Shown here one piece after another: positions 24,344-33,612 of a DNA stretch of 64,000 nucleotides; positions within the stretch are counted from its first letter, which is position 1; the number at the start of each line of letters is the position of its first letter. The stretch spans positions 62,001-126,000 of the forward strand of contig NZ_JACEZU010000015.1 in assembly GCF_014042355.1 (NCBI RefSeq), in the 5' to 3' direction. A program made the position numbers and the translations under genes. The stretch is from Rugamonas apoptosis (GTDB taxonomy: Bacteria; Pseudomonadota; Gammaproteobacteria; Burkholderiales; Burkholderiaceae_D). The notes under the pieces are model-generated. The model had not been told where the DNA came from and did not search any database. It was given only the letters and a program-made list of their open reading frames with translations.

Positions 24344-24952
24344 ATGAAACTCATCGGTTCCCTCGCCAGTCCTTATGTACGCAAAGTCCGTGTCGTGTTG
24401 GCGGAAAAGAAGCTCGACTATCAGTTTGAACTCGAAAATGTGTGGGCTTCCGAAACCACCATCCAGAAACTGAATCCGCTGGGCAAGGTGCCGAGCTTGA
24501 TCATGGAGGATGGCACGGTGATGATTGATTCGCGCGTGATGGTCGAGTATCTCGACACGCTCACGCCCGTCTGCAAGCTGTTGCCGCCCAACGGCCGCGA
24601 GCGGGCCGACATCAAGTGCTGGGAAGCGCTGGCCGATGGCGTGCTGGACGCCGGTGTATTGGTGCGCCTGGAGCGCACCCTGCGCCCGCCCGAGCAGCAG
24701 AGCGAGGACTGGATCGCGCGCCAGTTGCGCAAGGTGGAACTGGGCCTGGCGTCGATGGCCGACAAGCTGGGTGAGCAAGCGTATTGCGCCGGCATCCACT
24801 ATTCGCTGGCCGACGTGGCCGTGGGCTGCGCGCTGGGCTGGTTCAGTTTCCGCTTCCCGGAAATCGATTGGCGCGGTGCCCATCCGAACCTGGCCCGCCT
24901 GCACGACAAGCTGGCCGAACGGCCATCGTTCAAGGATACGGTGCCGCAGTAA
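24344..24952 (+). CDS. Glutathione S-transferase family protein
   Basis: 202 residues. The N-terminal thioredoxin-fold domain has GSLASPYVRKVRVVLAEKKL and the cis-Pro block NPLGKVPSLIMEDGTVMIDS (glutathione-binding), followed by a helical C-terminal domain with LADVAVGCALGW. A Ser or Tyr at SPY could activate glutathione. It ends seven bases before the LacI-type regulator start, but its role in the sugar locus is doubtful; the two may simply share a transcript. A TATACT at 24310 is a plausible -10. Confidence 0.92.
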   Translation: MKLIGSLASPYVRKVRVVLAEKKLDYQFELENVWASETTIQKLNPLGKVPSLIMEDGTVMIDSRVMVEYLDTLTPVCKLLPPNGRERADIKCWEALADGVLDAGVLVRLERTLRPPEQQSEDWIARQLRKVELGLASMADKLGEQAYCAGIHYSLADVAVGCALGWFSFRFPEIDWRGAHPNLARLHDKLAERPSFKDTVPQ

Positions 24953-24959
24953 GCGCGCC

Positions 24960-26030
24960 ATGCCGAAGACGCCGCCGTCCGCCGCCGACAGCCCAAGCCC
25001 GGCGCAGCAACAGCGCCTGCAGATGGCCGATATCGCGCGCCTGGCGGGAGTGTCCACTTCCACCGTGTCGCGCGCGCTGAGCGGCAGCACGCTGGTCAAC
25101 GACGAAACCCGGGCCCGCATCATGGAGCTGGCCCGTTCCCTCAAGTACACCATCAACATCGGCGCGCAGAATCTGCGCCTCAAGCAGAACCGCACCATCG
25201 GCGTGGTGATCCCGTACGACTCTGCCACGCGCCAGCACCTGACCGACCCGTTCTTCCTGGCCATGCTGGGCAGCCTGGCCGACGCCCTCACCGAGCAGGG
25301 CTTCGACATGCTGGTGAGCCGGGTCGACGCCGAGCAGCTCGACGCGGCCGCCGCGCCGTTCGACACGGGCCGCGTGATCGGCGTGGTGCTGATCGGTCAG
25401 TGGCGCCATCACGACCAGCTCAATCAACTGGCCGCGCGCCATGTGCCCCTGGTGGTGTGGGGTGCGCAACTGCCGCAGCAGCTGTACTGCACCGTGGGCG
25501 GCGACAACGTGGCTGGCGGCCGGCTGGCCGTGGCCCACTTGCTGCAGCAGGGCCGGCGCCGCATCGCCTTCCTGGGGGATACGGGGCTGCCCGAGGTGGC
25601 GCAGCGCTACCAGGGTTATGTCGAGGCGCTGGCCGCGGCCGGCCTGGCGCCCGATCCGCAGTTGCAGGTGGACGTATCGTTCCTGCCGCAAGGGGGCAGC
25701 GAAGGCGTGCTGGCATTGCGCCGCCGCGGCGTCGCGTTCGACGCCGTGTTCGCGTGCAGCGATCTGCTGGCCATGACGGCCATGAATACCTTGCGCCAGC
25801 AGGGCGTGGACGTGCCGGGGCAGGTGGCCGTGGTCGGTTATGACGATATCGAGCTGTCCAGCTTCTTCCATCCGCCGCTCAGTTCCGTGCGCCAGCCCAT
25901 GCGCGAGGCGGGCCGCGCGCTCGTCGCGGCGCTGCTGGAAATGACGGAAGGCCGGCCCGCGCCGTCGCGCCTGCTGCCGACGGAGCTGGTGGTGCGCGAC
26001 AGCAGCGTGGCGCCCGCAGTTTCCGCTTGA
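24960..26030 (+). CDS. LacI-family regulator of the sucrose locus (SuxR/CscR-like)
   Basis: 356 residues. After a 20-residue tail comes the HTH (MADIARLAGVSTSTVSRALS) and hinge helix (RARIMELARSLKY), then a periplasmic-binding-protein-like effector domain (GVVIPYDSA, FACSDLLAMTAMNTLRQQGV, VVGYDDIELSSFFHPPLSSV). ATG 24960 is in frame; an internal ATG at 25023 would start exactly at the HTH and cannot be excluded. The receptor, amylosucrase, fructokinase and carrier genes that follow, and LacI-type operators in front of them, suggest it represses the locus until sucrose or a derivative binds. Confidence 0.9.
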   Translation: MPKTPPSAADSPSPAQQQRLQMADIARLAGVSTSTVSRALSGSTLVNDETRARIMELARSLKYTINIGAQNLRLKQNRTIGVVIPYDSATRQHLTDPFFLAMLGSLADALTEQGFDMLVSRVDAEQLDAAAAPFDTGRVIGVVLIGQWRHHDQLNQLAARHVPLVVWGAQLPQQLYCTVGGDNVAGGRLAVAHLLQQGRRRIAFLGDTGLPEVAQRYQGYVEALAAAGLAPDPQLQVDVSFLPQGGSEGVLALRRRGVAFDAVFACSDLLAMTAMNTLRQQGVDVPGQVAVVGYDDIELSSFFHPPLSSVRQPMREAGRALVAALLEMTEGRPAPSRLLPTELVVRDSSVAPAVSA

Positions 26031-26091
26031 ATTCCCGCTTCCATTCCCGCTTCCATTCCCTTTTGTCATCAGTTACTTGCGTACTCAAGTA

Positions 26092-26271
26092 ATTTGCAAC
26101 CGATTGCAATTTATTTTGCAAATTCGCGACAGTTTTCGTGTTGCGGTGCAGCAAAAAACGCCCGTATTGTCCCCTTGGTATAACGGAATTTCGCGGCTTT
26201 CATAGCGAAATTTGAATGCGTTGCAGTGCACTTTTCCATGTTGCACTGCTCTATTGCAATCGATTGCAATA
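26092..26271. promoter_or_regulatory. Two LacI-type operators upstream of the TonB receptor
   Basis: The 370-base gap 26031-26400 holds a perfect 20-bp palindrome with core TTGCAATCGATTGCAA (26252-26271) and a near copy TTGCAACCGATTGCAA (26094-26109) with one central mismatch. The CG centre and half-site are typical of LacI-family sites. They lie about 159 bp apart (15 helical turns), which suits repression by looping. The region is AT-richer than its surroundings; no clear -35/-10 pair was assigned. Confidence 0.75.
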
Positions 26272-26400
26272 ATTTCGCAATCGAGGAATAATGGCGCACC
26301 TGCTCAGTAATTCAGCACAATGACAACCGGCACAACAGGTTGCGCTGAACGCGAGCCCCAACCGCCGCCAAGATGCGGTGCACATACCTGGAGGAGAACC

Positions 26401-28758
26401 ATGGAATCATCGAAAGTCAAACTGAGCGGCGTCGCCGCAGCCGTCGCGCTCGCCATGCTGCAACTGGGCGCCGCCCAAGCGCAGCAGGCTGACGCCGGCG
26501 TCGCTACCGCCGCCGCCCCCGTTGCCGCCGCCGAACCTGCCGCCCCTGCCGCTCCCGCCGCCGCCGCACGGCCGGCCGATGGCTTGAACCTGGAGCGCAT
26601 CGTCGTCACCGGCACCACCGGCGGCGCGACCAAGATGAAAACCAGCGTCTCCATCAGCACCATGGACTCGGACGCCATCAAGCAGTCCGTGCCCACCAGC
26701 GCGGCCGAAGTACTGCGCTCCGTGCCGGGCGTGCGCTCGGAATCGTCGGGCGGCGAAGGCAACGCCAACATCACCGTGCGCGGCGTGCCTATCTCGGCCG
26801 GCGGCGCGCGCTACGTGCAGATCCAGGAAGACGGCCTGCCGGTGCTGCAATCGGGCGATTTCAACTTCATCACGCCTGACAGCTACGTGAAGATCGACGG
26901 CACGCTGGACCACCTGGAAGTGGTGCGCGGCGGTTCGGCCTCCACCCTGGCCACCAACTCGCCGGGCGGCATCATCAACTTCATCAGCAAGACGGGTGAG
27001 GAGAAGGGCGGCCATATCGGCATCAGCCGTGGCCTGGGCTACGACGAAACCCGCTACGACTTCGACTACGGCGCGCCGATCTCGGACAAGACCCGCTTCT
27101 TCATCGGCGGCCACTATCGCAGCGGCGAAGGCATCCGCAACACGGGCCTGAGCACGGAGAGCGGCGGCCAGATTCGCGGCAACGTCACCCATGACCTGGA
27201 CAATGGTTTCATCCGCATCTCGTTCAAGCACCTGGACGACAAGTCGCCCACCGCGCTGCCGGTGCCGGTGCGCGTGGTGAACCAGCAGGTCACGGAAATT
27301 CCCGGCCTCGATCCGCGCAAGGTCAGCTTCTACTCGCCGTACTGGGTGCGCGACGTGGTGCTGGACAAGAACAACAACCCCGTCTCCACCAGCGTCAACG
27401 ACGGCCTGCGTGTGAAGAGCGACGCGCTGGGTCTGGAAGGTTCGTTCGACCTGGGCGGCGGCTGGACCCTGAGCGACAAATTCCGCAAGGCCAGCAACAG
27501 CGGCCGCTTCACGGGCGTGTTCCCGGCCGATAACGGCACCGTCGGCAGCTACGTGTTCGCCACTGGCCCCAACAAGGGCAAGGCATACAATGGATTGGCC
27601 TTCAACGCCGTCGTGTTCAACACCTCCATCGACGATGCTGGCAACACCCTGAACGACACCAAGCTGTCCAAGACTTTCCAGCTGGCCGGCGGCGGCAAGC
27701 TGACCGGTACGGCCGGCCTGTACGCGTCGACCCAGCAACTGGGCCTGACGTGGAACTTCAACCAGTACCTGCTGCAAGCGACCGGCGACAAACCGGCCCT
27801 GCTGCAAACGTCCAGCGCCACGCCCGGCTATGTGGGGCCGGCCTGGGGTGGCTGCTGCATGCGCGCCGTCGACATGGAGTACAAGCTGACGTCGCCGTAC
27901 CTGAACATGGCCTACGAACAGGGGCCGCTCAATGTGGACGCCAGCGTGCGCCAGGACCGCCAGCGCGCCAGCGGCACGGCCAACATCGCCACAGCCGGCC
28001 TGCATTACGACGCCGCCAATACGCAGATGGTGGACTACAAGATCAACCACAACTCGTATTCGGTGGGCGGCAACTATCGCCTGACCAAGGACCTGGCGCT
28101 GTTCGCCCGCGTCAGCGATGGCGTGGCCTTCAACGCCGACCGCATCCTGTTCGGTACTCCGCTGGACGGCACGGCGCCCATCAACATCAACACCGTCAAG
28201 CAGCTCGAAGGCGGCTTGAAATGGCGGCGCGGTGGCGTGAGCACCTTCGTCACGCTGTTCCAGGCCAAGACGGATGAAACCAACTACGAAGCGACCACCC
28301 AGCGCAGCACGGCCAACAGCTACGACGCCAAGGGCGCCGAACTGGAAGCGGCCTATAACGCGGGCGATTTTCGCATCAACGGCGGCCTCACTTACACCGA
28401 TGCCAAGATCACCGGCACCGCGCCTGGCGACGTGGCGGTGATCGGCAACACGCCGCGCCGTCAGGCCAAGGTGGTGTACCAGCTGGCGCCGACCTACACC
28501 TGGAACGATGTGACGCTGGGCGGCAGCATCGTCGGCACCGGCAAGTCGTGGGCTGACGATGCGCACACCATCGTCATGCCGGCTTACCAGGTGGTGAGCG
28601 CCTTCGTGAACTACCAGCTGTCGCAGCAGGCCGTGGTGTCGCTCAGCGCGAACAACCTGTTCGACAAGATCGGCTACACGGAAGTGGAAGGCGACGGCCA
28701 CGCGGCGCGCTCCATCACGGGCCGCTCGGTCAAGCTGAGCCTCAACTACGCCTTCTAA
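26401..28758 (+). CDS. TonB-dependent receptor of the sucrose locus (SuxA-like)
   Basis: 785 residues from ATG 26401 with GGAGGAG just upstream. Signal peptide to about residue 26 (AQAQ), an Ala/Pro-rich linker (about 28-55), TonB box ERIVVTG, plug domain (AAEVLRSVPGVRSESS, NITVRGVPISAGG, VVRGGSASTLATNSPGGIIN), then a barrel ending in KLSLNYAF with the terminal Phe typical of outer-membrane proteins. It should import a sugar, by context sucrose. It is preceded by LacI-type operators and followed by a large hairpin before the amylosucrase gene, which could lower the expression of the downstream enzymes relative to the receptor. Confidence 0.9.
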   Translation: MESSKVKLSGVAAAVALAMLQLGAAQAQQADAGVATAAAPVAAAEPAAPAAPAAAARPADGLNLERIVVTGTTGGATKMKTSVSISTMDSDAIKQSVPTSAAEVLRSVPGVRSESSGGEGNANITVRGVPISAGGARYVQIQEDGLPVLQSGDFNFITPDSYVKIDGTLDHLEVVRGGSASTLATNSPGGIINFISKTGEEKGGHIGISRGLGYDETRYDFDYGAPISDKTRFFIGGHYRSGEGIRNTGLSTESGGQIRGNVTHDLDNGFIRISFKHLDDKSPTALPVPVRVVNQQVTEIPGLDPRKVSFYSPYWVRDVVLDKNNNPVSTSVNDGLRVKSDALGLEGSFDLGGGWTLSDKFRKASNSGRFTGVFPADNGTVGSYVFATGPNKGKAYNGLAFNAVVFNTSIDDAGNTLNDTKLSKTFQLAGGGKLTGTAGLYASTQQLGLTWNFNQYLLQATGDKPALLQTSSATPGYVGPAWGGCCMRAVDMEYKLTSPYLNMAYEQGPLNVDASVRQDRQRASGTANIATAGLHYDAANTQMVDYKINHNSYSVGGNYRLTKDLALFARVSDGVAFNADRILFGTPLDGTAPININTVKQLEGGLKWRRGGVSTFVTLFQAKTDETNYEATTQRSTANSYDAKGAELEAAYNAGDFRINGGLTYTDAKITGTAPGDVAVIGNTPRRQAKVVYQLAPTYTWNDVTLGGSIVGTGKSWADDAHTIVMPAYQVVSAFVNYQLSQQAVVSLSANNLFDKIGYTEVEGDGHAARSITGRSVKLSLNYAF

Positions 28759-28842
28759 GAGGCCGTTTCAAAAAGCCCGTGGCGTCGGTTTCGCTGCGCC
28801 AGTGGCGCAGCCGCCTAGCCACGGTCATTTTGAACCAGCCTC
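28759..28842 (+). repeat. Large nested inverted repeat between receptor and amylosucrase genes
   Basis: Directly after the receptor stop, nested arms pair in order: GAGGC/GCCTC, TTCAAAA/TTTTGAA (28767, 28828), CCGTGGC/GCCACGG (28777-28783, 28818-28824) and an inner GCTGCGCC-agt-GGCGCAGC (28793-28811). The RNA could fold into one long hairpin. No T-run follows, so partial termination or protection of the 3' end of the receptor mRNA are both possible. Confidence 0.6.
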
Positions 28843-28912
28843 TCACCAAGGCCATTCCGGCGCGGCCAGCCAGTTCGGCGGGCCGCGCCTTTCCCTCTCT
28901 TTTCTCCGCACC

Positions 28913-30805
28913 ATGACGACTACTCTCACTCCCGCCGAACGCTTGCTGGCGGCACTACCCGCGTCATTGCAGCCGGTGGCCGCGCGCCGCCTGGCCGCGC
29001 ACGAGCCGGCCCTGCGCCGCCTGCTGGCTGGCCTGTACGGCGGCCATGCCGGCTTCGACGCCTGGCTGGGCGACCTGATGGAAAGCCTGGGCCAACTGTT
29101 CGCGGCCCGTCCGGAAGCGCTGCGCCGGCAGGATGCCACCCGCGCCAGTGCGCCGGACTGGTTCCTCAGCCAGCGCATGCTGGGCTATTGCGCCTACGTG
29201 CAGAACTTCGGCGGCGACCTGCAAGGCGTGGCGCGCCAGATTCCGCACCTGCAGGCCATGGGCGTGAGCTATCTGCACCTGCTGCCCTTCCTGCGCGCGC
29301 GCGCCGGCGAGAACGATGGCGGCTTCGCCGTGGCCAGCTTCGATGAAGTGGAACCTGCGCTGGGCAGCAACGCCGACCTGGAGGCGCTGACGGCGCAATT
29401 GCGCGAGGCCGGCATCAGCCTGTGCTCCGACTTCATCCTCAACCATGTGGCCGACGACCACGCGTGGGCGCAAGCGGCGCGCGCGGGTGACGCGGCCATG
29501 CGCGCCATGTTCCATGTGTTCCCCGACCGTGTCATGCCGGACCGTTACGAAAGTACGCTGGGCCAGGTGTTCCCCCAGGTCGCACCGGGCAACTTCACGC
29601 AGGTCGAGGCGCTGGGCGGCTGGGTCTGGACCACTTTTTATCCCTATCAGTGGGATCTCAATTACGCCAATCCGGCCGTGTTCGCGGCCATGGCGGCCAC
29701 CTTGCTGCGGCTGGCCAACCGTGGCATCGAAGTGTTCCGCCTCGATTCCACCGCTTTCCTGTGGAAGCGCGAAGGCAGCAACTGCATGAACCAGCCGGAG
29801 GCGCACCAGCTGTTGCAGGCCATGCGCGCCATCGTCGACATCGTGGCGCCGGGCGTGCTGCTCAAGGCTGAGGCCATCGTCCCCACGCGCGAACTGCCCG
29901 CCTATTTCGGCCAGGCCGACGCGCCCGAGTGCCACATCGCTTACCACAGCAGCCTGATGGCGGCCGGATGGGCCGCGCTGGCCGAGCAGGATGCCAGCCT
30001 GGTGCGCACCGTGGCCGCCAACACGCCGGCCTTGCCGCCAGCCGCCAGCTGGCTCAGTTACGTGCGCTGCCATGACGACATCGGCTGGAACGTGCTGCGC
30101 GCGGAAGCGGGCGCGGACGGGCAGGAGCCGAACGCGCGGCTGGCCCGCGTGGCCCAATTCTTCGCCGGCGCCGATGGCAGTTATGCGCGCGGCGCCGCGT
30201 TCCAGAGCAGCGATCCGAACGCGGCCCATGGCAGCAATGGCATGGCCGCGTCGCTGGCCGGGCTGGAGGCGGCCGACACGGCCGGCCAGCGCGAGCTGGC
30301 GCTGCGCCGCACATTGCTGCTGCATGGCCTGGCACTCAGCTTCGGCGCGCTGCCCGTGCTGTACATGGGCGACGAACTGGCCCAGACCAACGACTACAGC
30401 TACACGGCGCGTCCCCAGCACGCCATGGACAGCCGCTGGCTGCAGCGGCCCCGCTTCGACCGTGAGCGCTGGACGGCCCGTCATGACGCCAGCACCATCC
30501 CGGGCCGCATGTACGGCGCGCTGCGCCAGTTGATCCAGCTGCGGCGGCGTCACGATGCGCTGGCCGCCGGTGCGCCGCGCGCCGTGCTCGATGCCGGCCA
30601 CCCGGCCGTGCTGGCGCTGGCGCGCGGCCCGCGCCTGCTGGTGTTGCTGAATTTCTCCAGCCAGGCCCACACGGTGGCGCTGGATGGCGACTGGACGTGC
30701 TGCCGGGACGGCCGCATACTGACCGGCGAGACGAGGCTGGAGCCGTGGGCCATGCAGTGGCTGGAGCGGACCGGCGGCCAGCAAGCCGCGGAGGCTGCGG
30801 CATGA
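28913..30805 (+). CDS. Amylosucrase (GH13 subfamily 4; sucrose hydrolase possible)
   Basis: 630 residues, near Neisseria amylosucrase (636). It splits sucrose, transferring glucose to a glucan and releasing fructose. The catalytic set is visible: nucleophile Asp278 in FRLDSTAFLWK, acid/base Glu320 in LLKAEAIVP, and Asp388 in CHDDIGW, each 5-8 residues before the Neisseria positions. NHVADDHAWAQ and FRLDS are GH13 blocks. Xanthomonas SuxB-like relatives act mainly as sucrose hydrolases, so either activity is possible. No signal peptide, so it acts on sucrose in the cytosol. Its stop overlaps the fructokinase start (ATGA). Confidence 0.93.
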   Translation: MTTTLTPAERLLAALPASLQPVAARRLAAHEPALRRLLAGLYGGHAGFDAWLGDLMESLGQLFAARPEALRRQDATRASAPDWFLSQRMLGYCAYVQNFGGDLQGVARQIPHLQAMGVSYLHLLPFLRARAGENDGGFAVASFDEVEPALGSNADLEALTAQLREAGISLCSDFILNHVADDHAWAQAARAGDAAMRAMFHVFPDRVMPDRYESTLGQVFPQVAPGNFTQVEALGGWVWTTFYPYQWDLNYANPAVFAAMAATLLRLANRGIEVFRLDSTAFLWKREGSNCMNQPEAHQLLQAMRAIVDIVAPGVLLKAEAIVPTRELPAYFGQADAPECHIAYHSSLMAAGWAALAEQDASLVRTVAANTPALPPAASWLSYVRCHDDIGWNVLRAEAGADGQEPNARLARVAQFFAGADGSYARGAAFQSSDPNAAHGSNGMAASLAGLEAADTAGQRELALRRTLLLHGLALSFGALPVLYMGDELAQTNDYSYTARPQHAMDSRWLQRPRFDRERWTARHDASTIPGRMYGALRQLIQLRRRHDALAAGAPRAVLDAGHPAVLALARGPRLLVLLNFSSQAHTVALDGDWTCCRDGRILTGETRLEPWAMQWLERTGGQQAAEAAA

Positions 30806-31818
30806 ACGCGACACAACCAACAGAAGGAGTGCAGGCCATGCACGACAACGAAAATAGCGCCAACGCCAACGCCAACGCGATCGCGGTCTTTGGCGAAGCC
30901 CTGGTGGACGACTTCATCACCGAGCAGGTGGTGGGCGGCGCCCCGTTCAACATGGCGCGTCACCTGGCCGCCTTTGGCGCGGCTTCGTTGATGATCACGC
31001 GCATCGGCCAGGATGCCAACGGCGCCAGCGTGCGCGCCGAATTCACCCGCTACGGCATGACACAGGCCGGTCTGCAGGTCGATTCCAGCGCGCCCACGGG
31101 GCGGGTGGTGGTCGAGCGCAACGAGCAAGGCCACCGTTTCATCATCCAGCCGGACCAGGCCTACGACTATATCGAACCGGCGCCGGCGCTGGCGGCACTG
31201 AAGGCGGCCAACCCCGGCATGCTGTACTTCGGCACGCTGGCCCAGCGCGCCAGCGGTTCGCGCGGCACGCTGCAGGCGCTGCTGGGCGCCAGCGCCGCCC
31301 GCCGCTTCCTGGACCTGAATGTGCGCGAAGGGCAGGTGACGGAGCGCTGCGTGTATGAATCGCTGCACCAGGCCGACATCGTCAAGGTCAACGAGGAAGA
31401 GCTGCAGGCGCTGTTCGACTGGTACACCCACGACCGCCCCGGCACCGGCGACGTCGCCAGCCCGGCGCTGCGCACGGCCTGCGGCCGGCTGCTGCGCAGC
31501 TTCGCGCTGCAAGGCTTGATCGTCACACTGGGTCCGCGCGGCGCCGTCTATTTCGATGCCGATGGCGGCGTCACGGTCAGCCACTCCGTGCAGGCGCCGG
31601 AACGGTTGGTGGACACGGTGGGCGCGGGCGACGCCTTCTCCGCCGTGTTCCTGTACGGCCGCGCGCAAGGCTGGCCGCTGGCCGAGACGCTGGCGCGCGC
31701 CAACGCCTTCGCCGGGGCCATCTGCGGTATCGCCGGCGCCGTGCCGCGCGATCTGGCTTTCTATGCGCCGTGGATCGCGCGCTGGCAGGCCGGCGCCGAT
31801 GCGCTGGCCGTGGCCTGA
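30802..31818 (+). CDS. PfkB-family fructokinase
   Basis: 338 residues from ATG 30802 (ATGA overlap with amylosucrase, GGAGG seven bases upstream). A second start at 30838, MHDNENS, has an even better AGAAGGAG eight bases upstream. PfkB features: VFGEALVDDF at the start, GGAPFNMARHLAAFG, NEEELQALF, and the ATP/sugar site DTVGAGDAFSAVF with the catalytic Asp. It would phosphorylate the fructose set free by amylosucrase. A short Asn/Ala repeat (NSANANANAIA) precedes the first strand. Confidence 0.9.
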   Translation: MNATQPTEGVQAMHDNENSANANANAIAVFGEALVDDFITEQVVGGAPFNMARHLAAFGAASLMITRIGQDANGASVRAEFTRYGMTQAGLQVDSSAPTGRVVVERNEQGHRFIIQPDQAYDYIEPAPALAALKAANPGMLYFGTLAQRASGSRGTLQALLGASAARRFLDLNVREGQVTERCVYESLHQADIVKVNEEELQALFDWYTHDRPGTGDVASPALRTACGRLLRSFALQGLIVTLGPRGAVYFDADGGVTVSHSVQAPERLVDTVGAGDAFSAVFLYGRAQGWPLAETLARANAFAGAICGIAGAVPRDLAFYAPWIARWQAGADALAVA

Positions 31819-31832
31819 ACGGGGAGACGGCG

Positions 31833-33191
31833 ATGGCGAACCATAAACCGCATCTGTCGTTCTGGCAGATCGTGAACATGAATTTTGGCTTCTTCGGCAT
31901 CCAGTTCAGCTTTGGGCTGCAGCAAAGCAGCATGAGCCCGATCTACAAATACCTGGGCGCCGACGAGGCCAGCCTGCCTTACCTGTGGTTGGCCGGTCCC
32001 ATGACTGGCTTGCTGGTGCAGCCGCTGATCGGCGCCATGAGCGACCGCACCATCACCCGCTGGGGGCGGCGCACGCCATACTTCCTGGTGGGCGCCATCT
32101 TGTGCAGCATCGGCCTGCTGCTGATGCCGTTTAGCCCCACGCTGTGGATGGCGGCCAGCCTGCTGTGGATCCTGGACGCAGCCAACAATGTGACCATGGA
32201 ACCATACCGCGCCTTCGTCAGCGACAAGCTGGCGCCCAGGCAGCATTCGATCGGCTTCCTGACCCAGAGCGCCTTCACGGGGCTGGGCCAGACGCTGGCT
32301 TACCTGACGCCGTCGCTGCTGGTGTGGTGGGGCATGGACAAGGATGCCGTCAACAGCCACCACATTCCGCATGTGGTGATCGTGGCGTTCGTGGTCGGCG
32401 CCGTGTGCTCGATCGCCTCCGTGCTGTGGACGCTCAGGACCACGCCCGAGCATCCGCTGTCGGCGGCGGAACTGGCCGAAATGCGGTCCCGGCCCGCGGG
32501 CTGGCGCCACACGCTGGGCGATATCGTGGACGCCGTGCGCGAGATGCCGCCGACCATGAAGCAGCTGGCGCTGGTGAAGCTATTCCAGTGGTATGCCATG
32601 TTCTGCTACTGGCAGTACATCATGCTGTCGCTGGCCACCACCATCTATGGCACGACCGACCAGACCACCCAGGGCTTCCGCGACGCGGGACTGTTGACGG
32701 GCCAGGTGGGCGCGTTCTACAACGGCGTGGCCTTCGTGGGCGCGCTGGCGCTGGTGCCGTTCACGCGCCGCTACGGGCCCAAGCTCACGCATAGCGCCTG
32801 CCTGGCGCTGGCCGGCGCCGGCATGTTGTGCATCCCGCTGATCCATTCGCCGCTGCTGCTGTTGCTGCCGATGGTGGGTATCGGGCTGGCGTGGGCCAGC
32901 ATCATGGGCAATCCCTATGTGATGCTGGCCGGCTGCATCCCGCCTGAGCGCACGGGGGTCTACATGGGCATCTTCAATATGTTCATCGTGATCCCGATGA
33001 TCATTCAGATTTTCACGCTGCCGCTGTACTACCGCAGCTGGCTGGGTGGCAATCCGGAGAACGTGATCCGGCTGGCGGGGGGCTTGATGCTGTGCGGCGC
33101 GCTGGCCGTGCTGTTCGTCAAGCTCAGGCCGCGCGCGGCCGAAGGGCAGGCAGCGCCGGCGGCGCGGGCCGTGCTGGGCGGTGGCCATTGA
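31833..33191 (+). CDS. MFS sugar transporter (SuxC-like sucrose carrier)
   Basis: 452 residues, 12 hydrophobic helices. The motif GAMSDRTITRWGRRTPYFLVG between helices 2 and 3 is the MFS signature, and MSPIYKYLGADEASLPYLWL with its flanks resembles the sucrose/GPH-type carriers (SuxC, plant SUTs). It should bring sucrose through the inner membrane by proton symport. GGGGAG six bases before the ATG supports the start. Last gene of the receptor-amylosucrase-fructokinase-carrier operon; spacing 14 bases. Confidence 0.9.
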   Translation: MANHKPHLSFWQIVNMNFGFFGIQFSFGLQQSSMSPIYKYLGADEASLPYLWLAGPMTGLLVQPLIGAMSDRTITRWGRRTPYFLVGAILCSIGLLLMPFSPTLWMAASLLWILDAANNVTMEPYRAFVSDKLAPRQHSIGFLTQSAFTGLGQTLAYLTPSLLVWWGMDKDAVNSHHIPHVVIVAFVVGAVCSIASVLWTLRTTPEHPLSAAELAEMRSRPAGWRHTLGDIVDAVREMPPTMKQLALVKLFQWYAMFCYWQYIMLSLATTIYGTTDQTTQGFRDAGLLTGQVGAFYNGVAFVGALALVPFTRRYGPKLTHSACLALAGAGMLCIPLIHSPLLLLLPMVGIGLAWASIMGNPYVMLAGCIPPERTGVYMGIFNMFIVIPMIIQIFTLPLYYRSWLGGNPENVIRLAGGLMLCGALAVLFVKLRPRAAEGQAAPAARAVLGGGH

Positions 33192-33420
33192 GCCGGGTGG
33201 GCTGTCGGCCACGTCACCGGTCGCGCGCAGTAACCGATGAAATCGATTTGGCCTAAGCGCCACAGTGCCAAGCGTCTCTCCACGACCTCAGCGCTGGCAG
33301 CTTGCTGCCTGCGCAGCGGCATATCGAGAGGCCTTGGCCGATCCAATGCACTCAGGGCATGGCTCGGCTGGATGGCATCGTCAGCTCATTGCGCGATTGA
33401 CTCGATGAGCGCCAAAAGAC

Positions 33421-33450
33421 TTGACCACGACAAGTGTCTGCCTGTAATCT
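33421..33450 (+). promoter_or_regulatory. Promoter directly upstream of the c-di-GMP riboswitch
   Basis: TTGACC (33421-33426) and TAATCT (33445-33450) with 18 bp between them; transcription would begin near 33457, just before the riboswitch's first stem. The rest of the 33192-33420 gap shows no gene or repeat that I recognise. Confidence 0.6.
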
Positions 33451-33463
33451 TTTTGCATTGTTT

Positions 33464-33551
33464 GGAAAGCATGGGCAAAACGGTCGAAAGACCGTGACGC
33501 AAAGCCACCGGCCTACGGCTGAAATGCCTTGGTAGCGGGGTTGCTGGTTCC
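33464..33551 (+). ncRNA. c-di-GMP-I (GEMM-I) riboswitch
   Basis: Conserved GEMM-I elements occur in order: GGGCAAAAC (33473), a stem ACGGTC-GAAA-GACCGT with the GAAA tetraloop, TGACGCAAAGCCACCGGCCT (the near-invariant GACGCAAAGCC plus tetraloop receptor CCTACGG), and GGTAGCGGGGTT (33531-33542). These match the Vibrio Vc2 aptamer block for block. The closing stem can form from GGAAAGCA (33464-33471) and TGCTGGTTCC (33542-33551). TTCC at its end could instead pair with GGAA just after (33553), a possible switch. The lipoprotein gene starts 61 bases downstream; whether translation or transcription is switched is not clear. Confidence 0.9.
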
Positions 33552-33612
33552 TGGAAATTGGGCCAAGTGCGCGGTTCCGTTTGCCTGATTTCACCATCCA
33601 CCGGGACCACTC

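Noticed and set aside
26407..28701. Minus-strand open frame of 764 codons
   Set aside because: Antisense of the SuxA-like receptor; no protein features.
33192..33420. Remnant of a mobile element before the riboswitch
   Set aside because: Slightly different composition, but no terminal repeats or transposase fragments in any frame.
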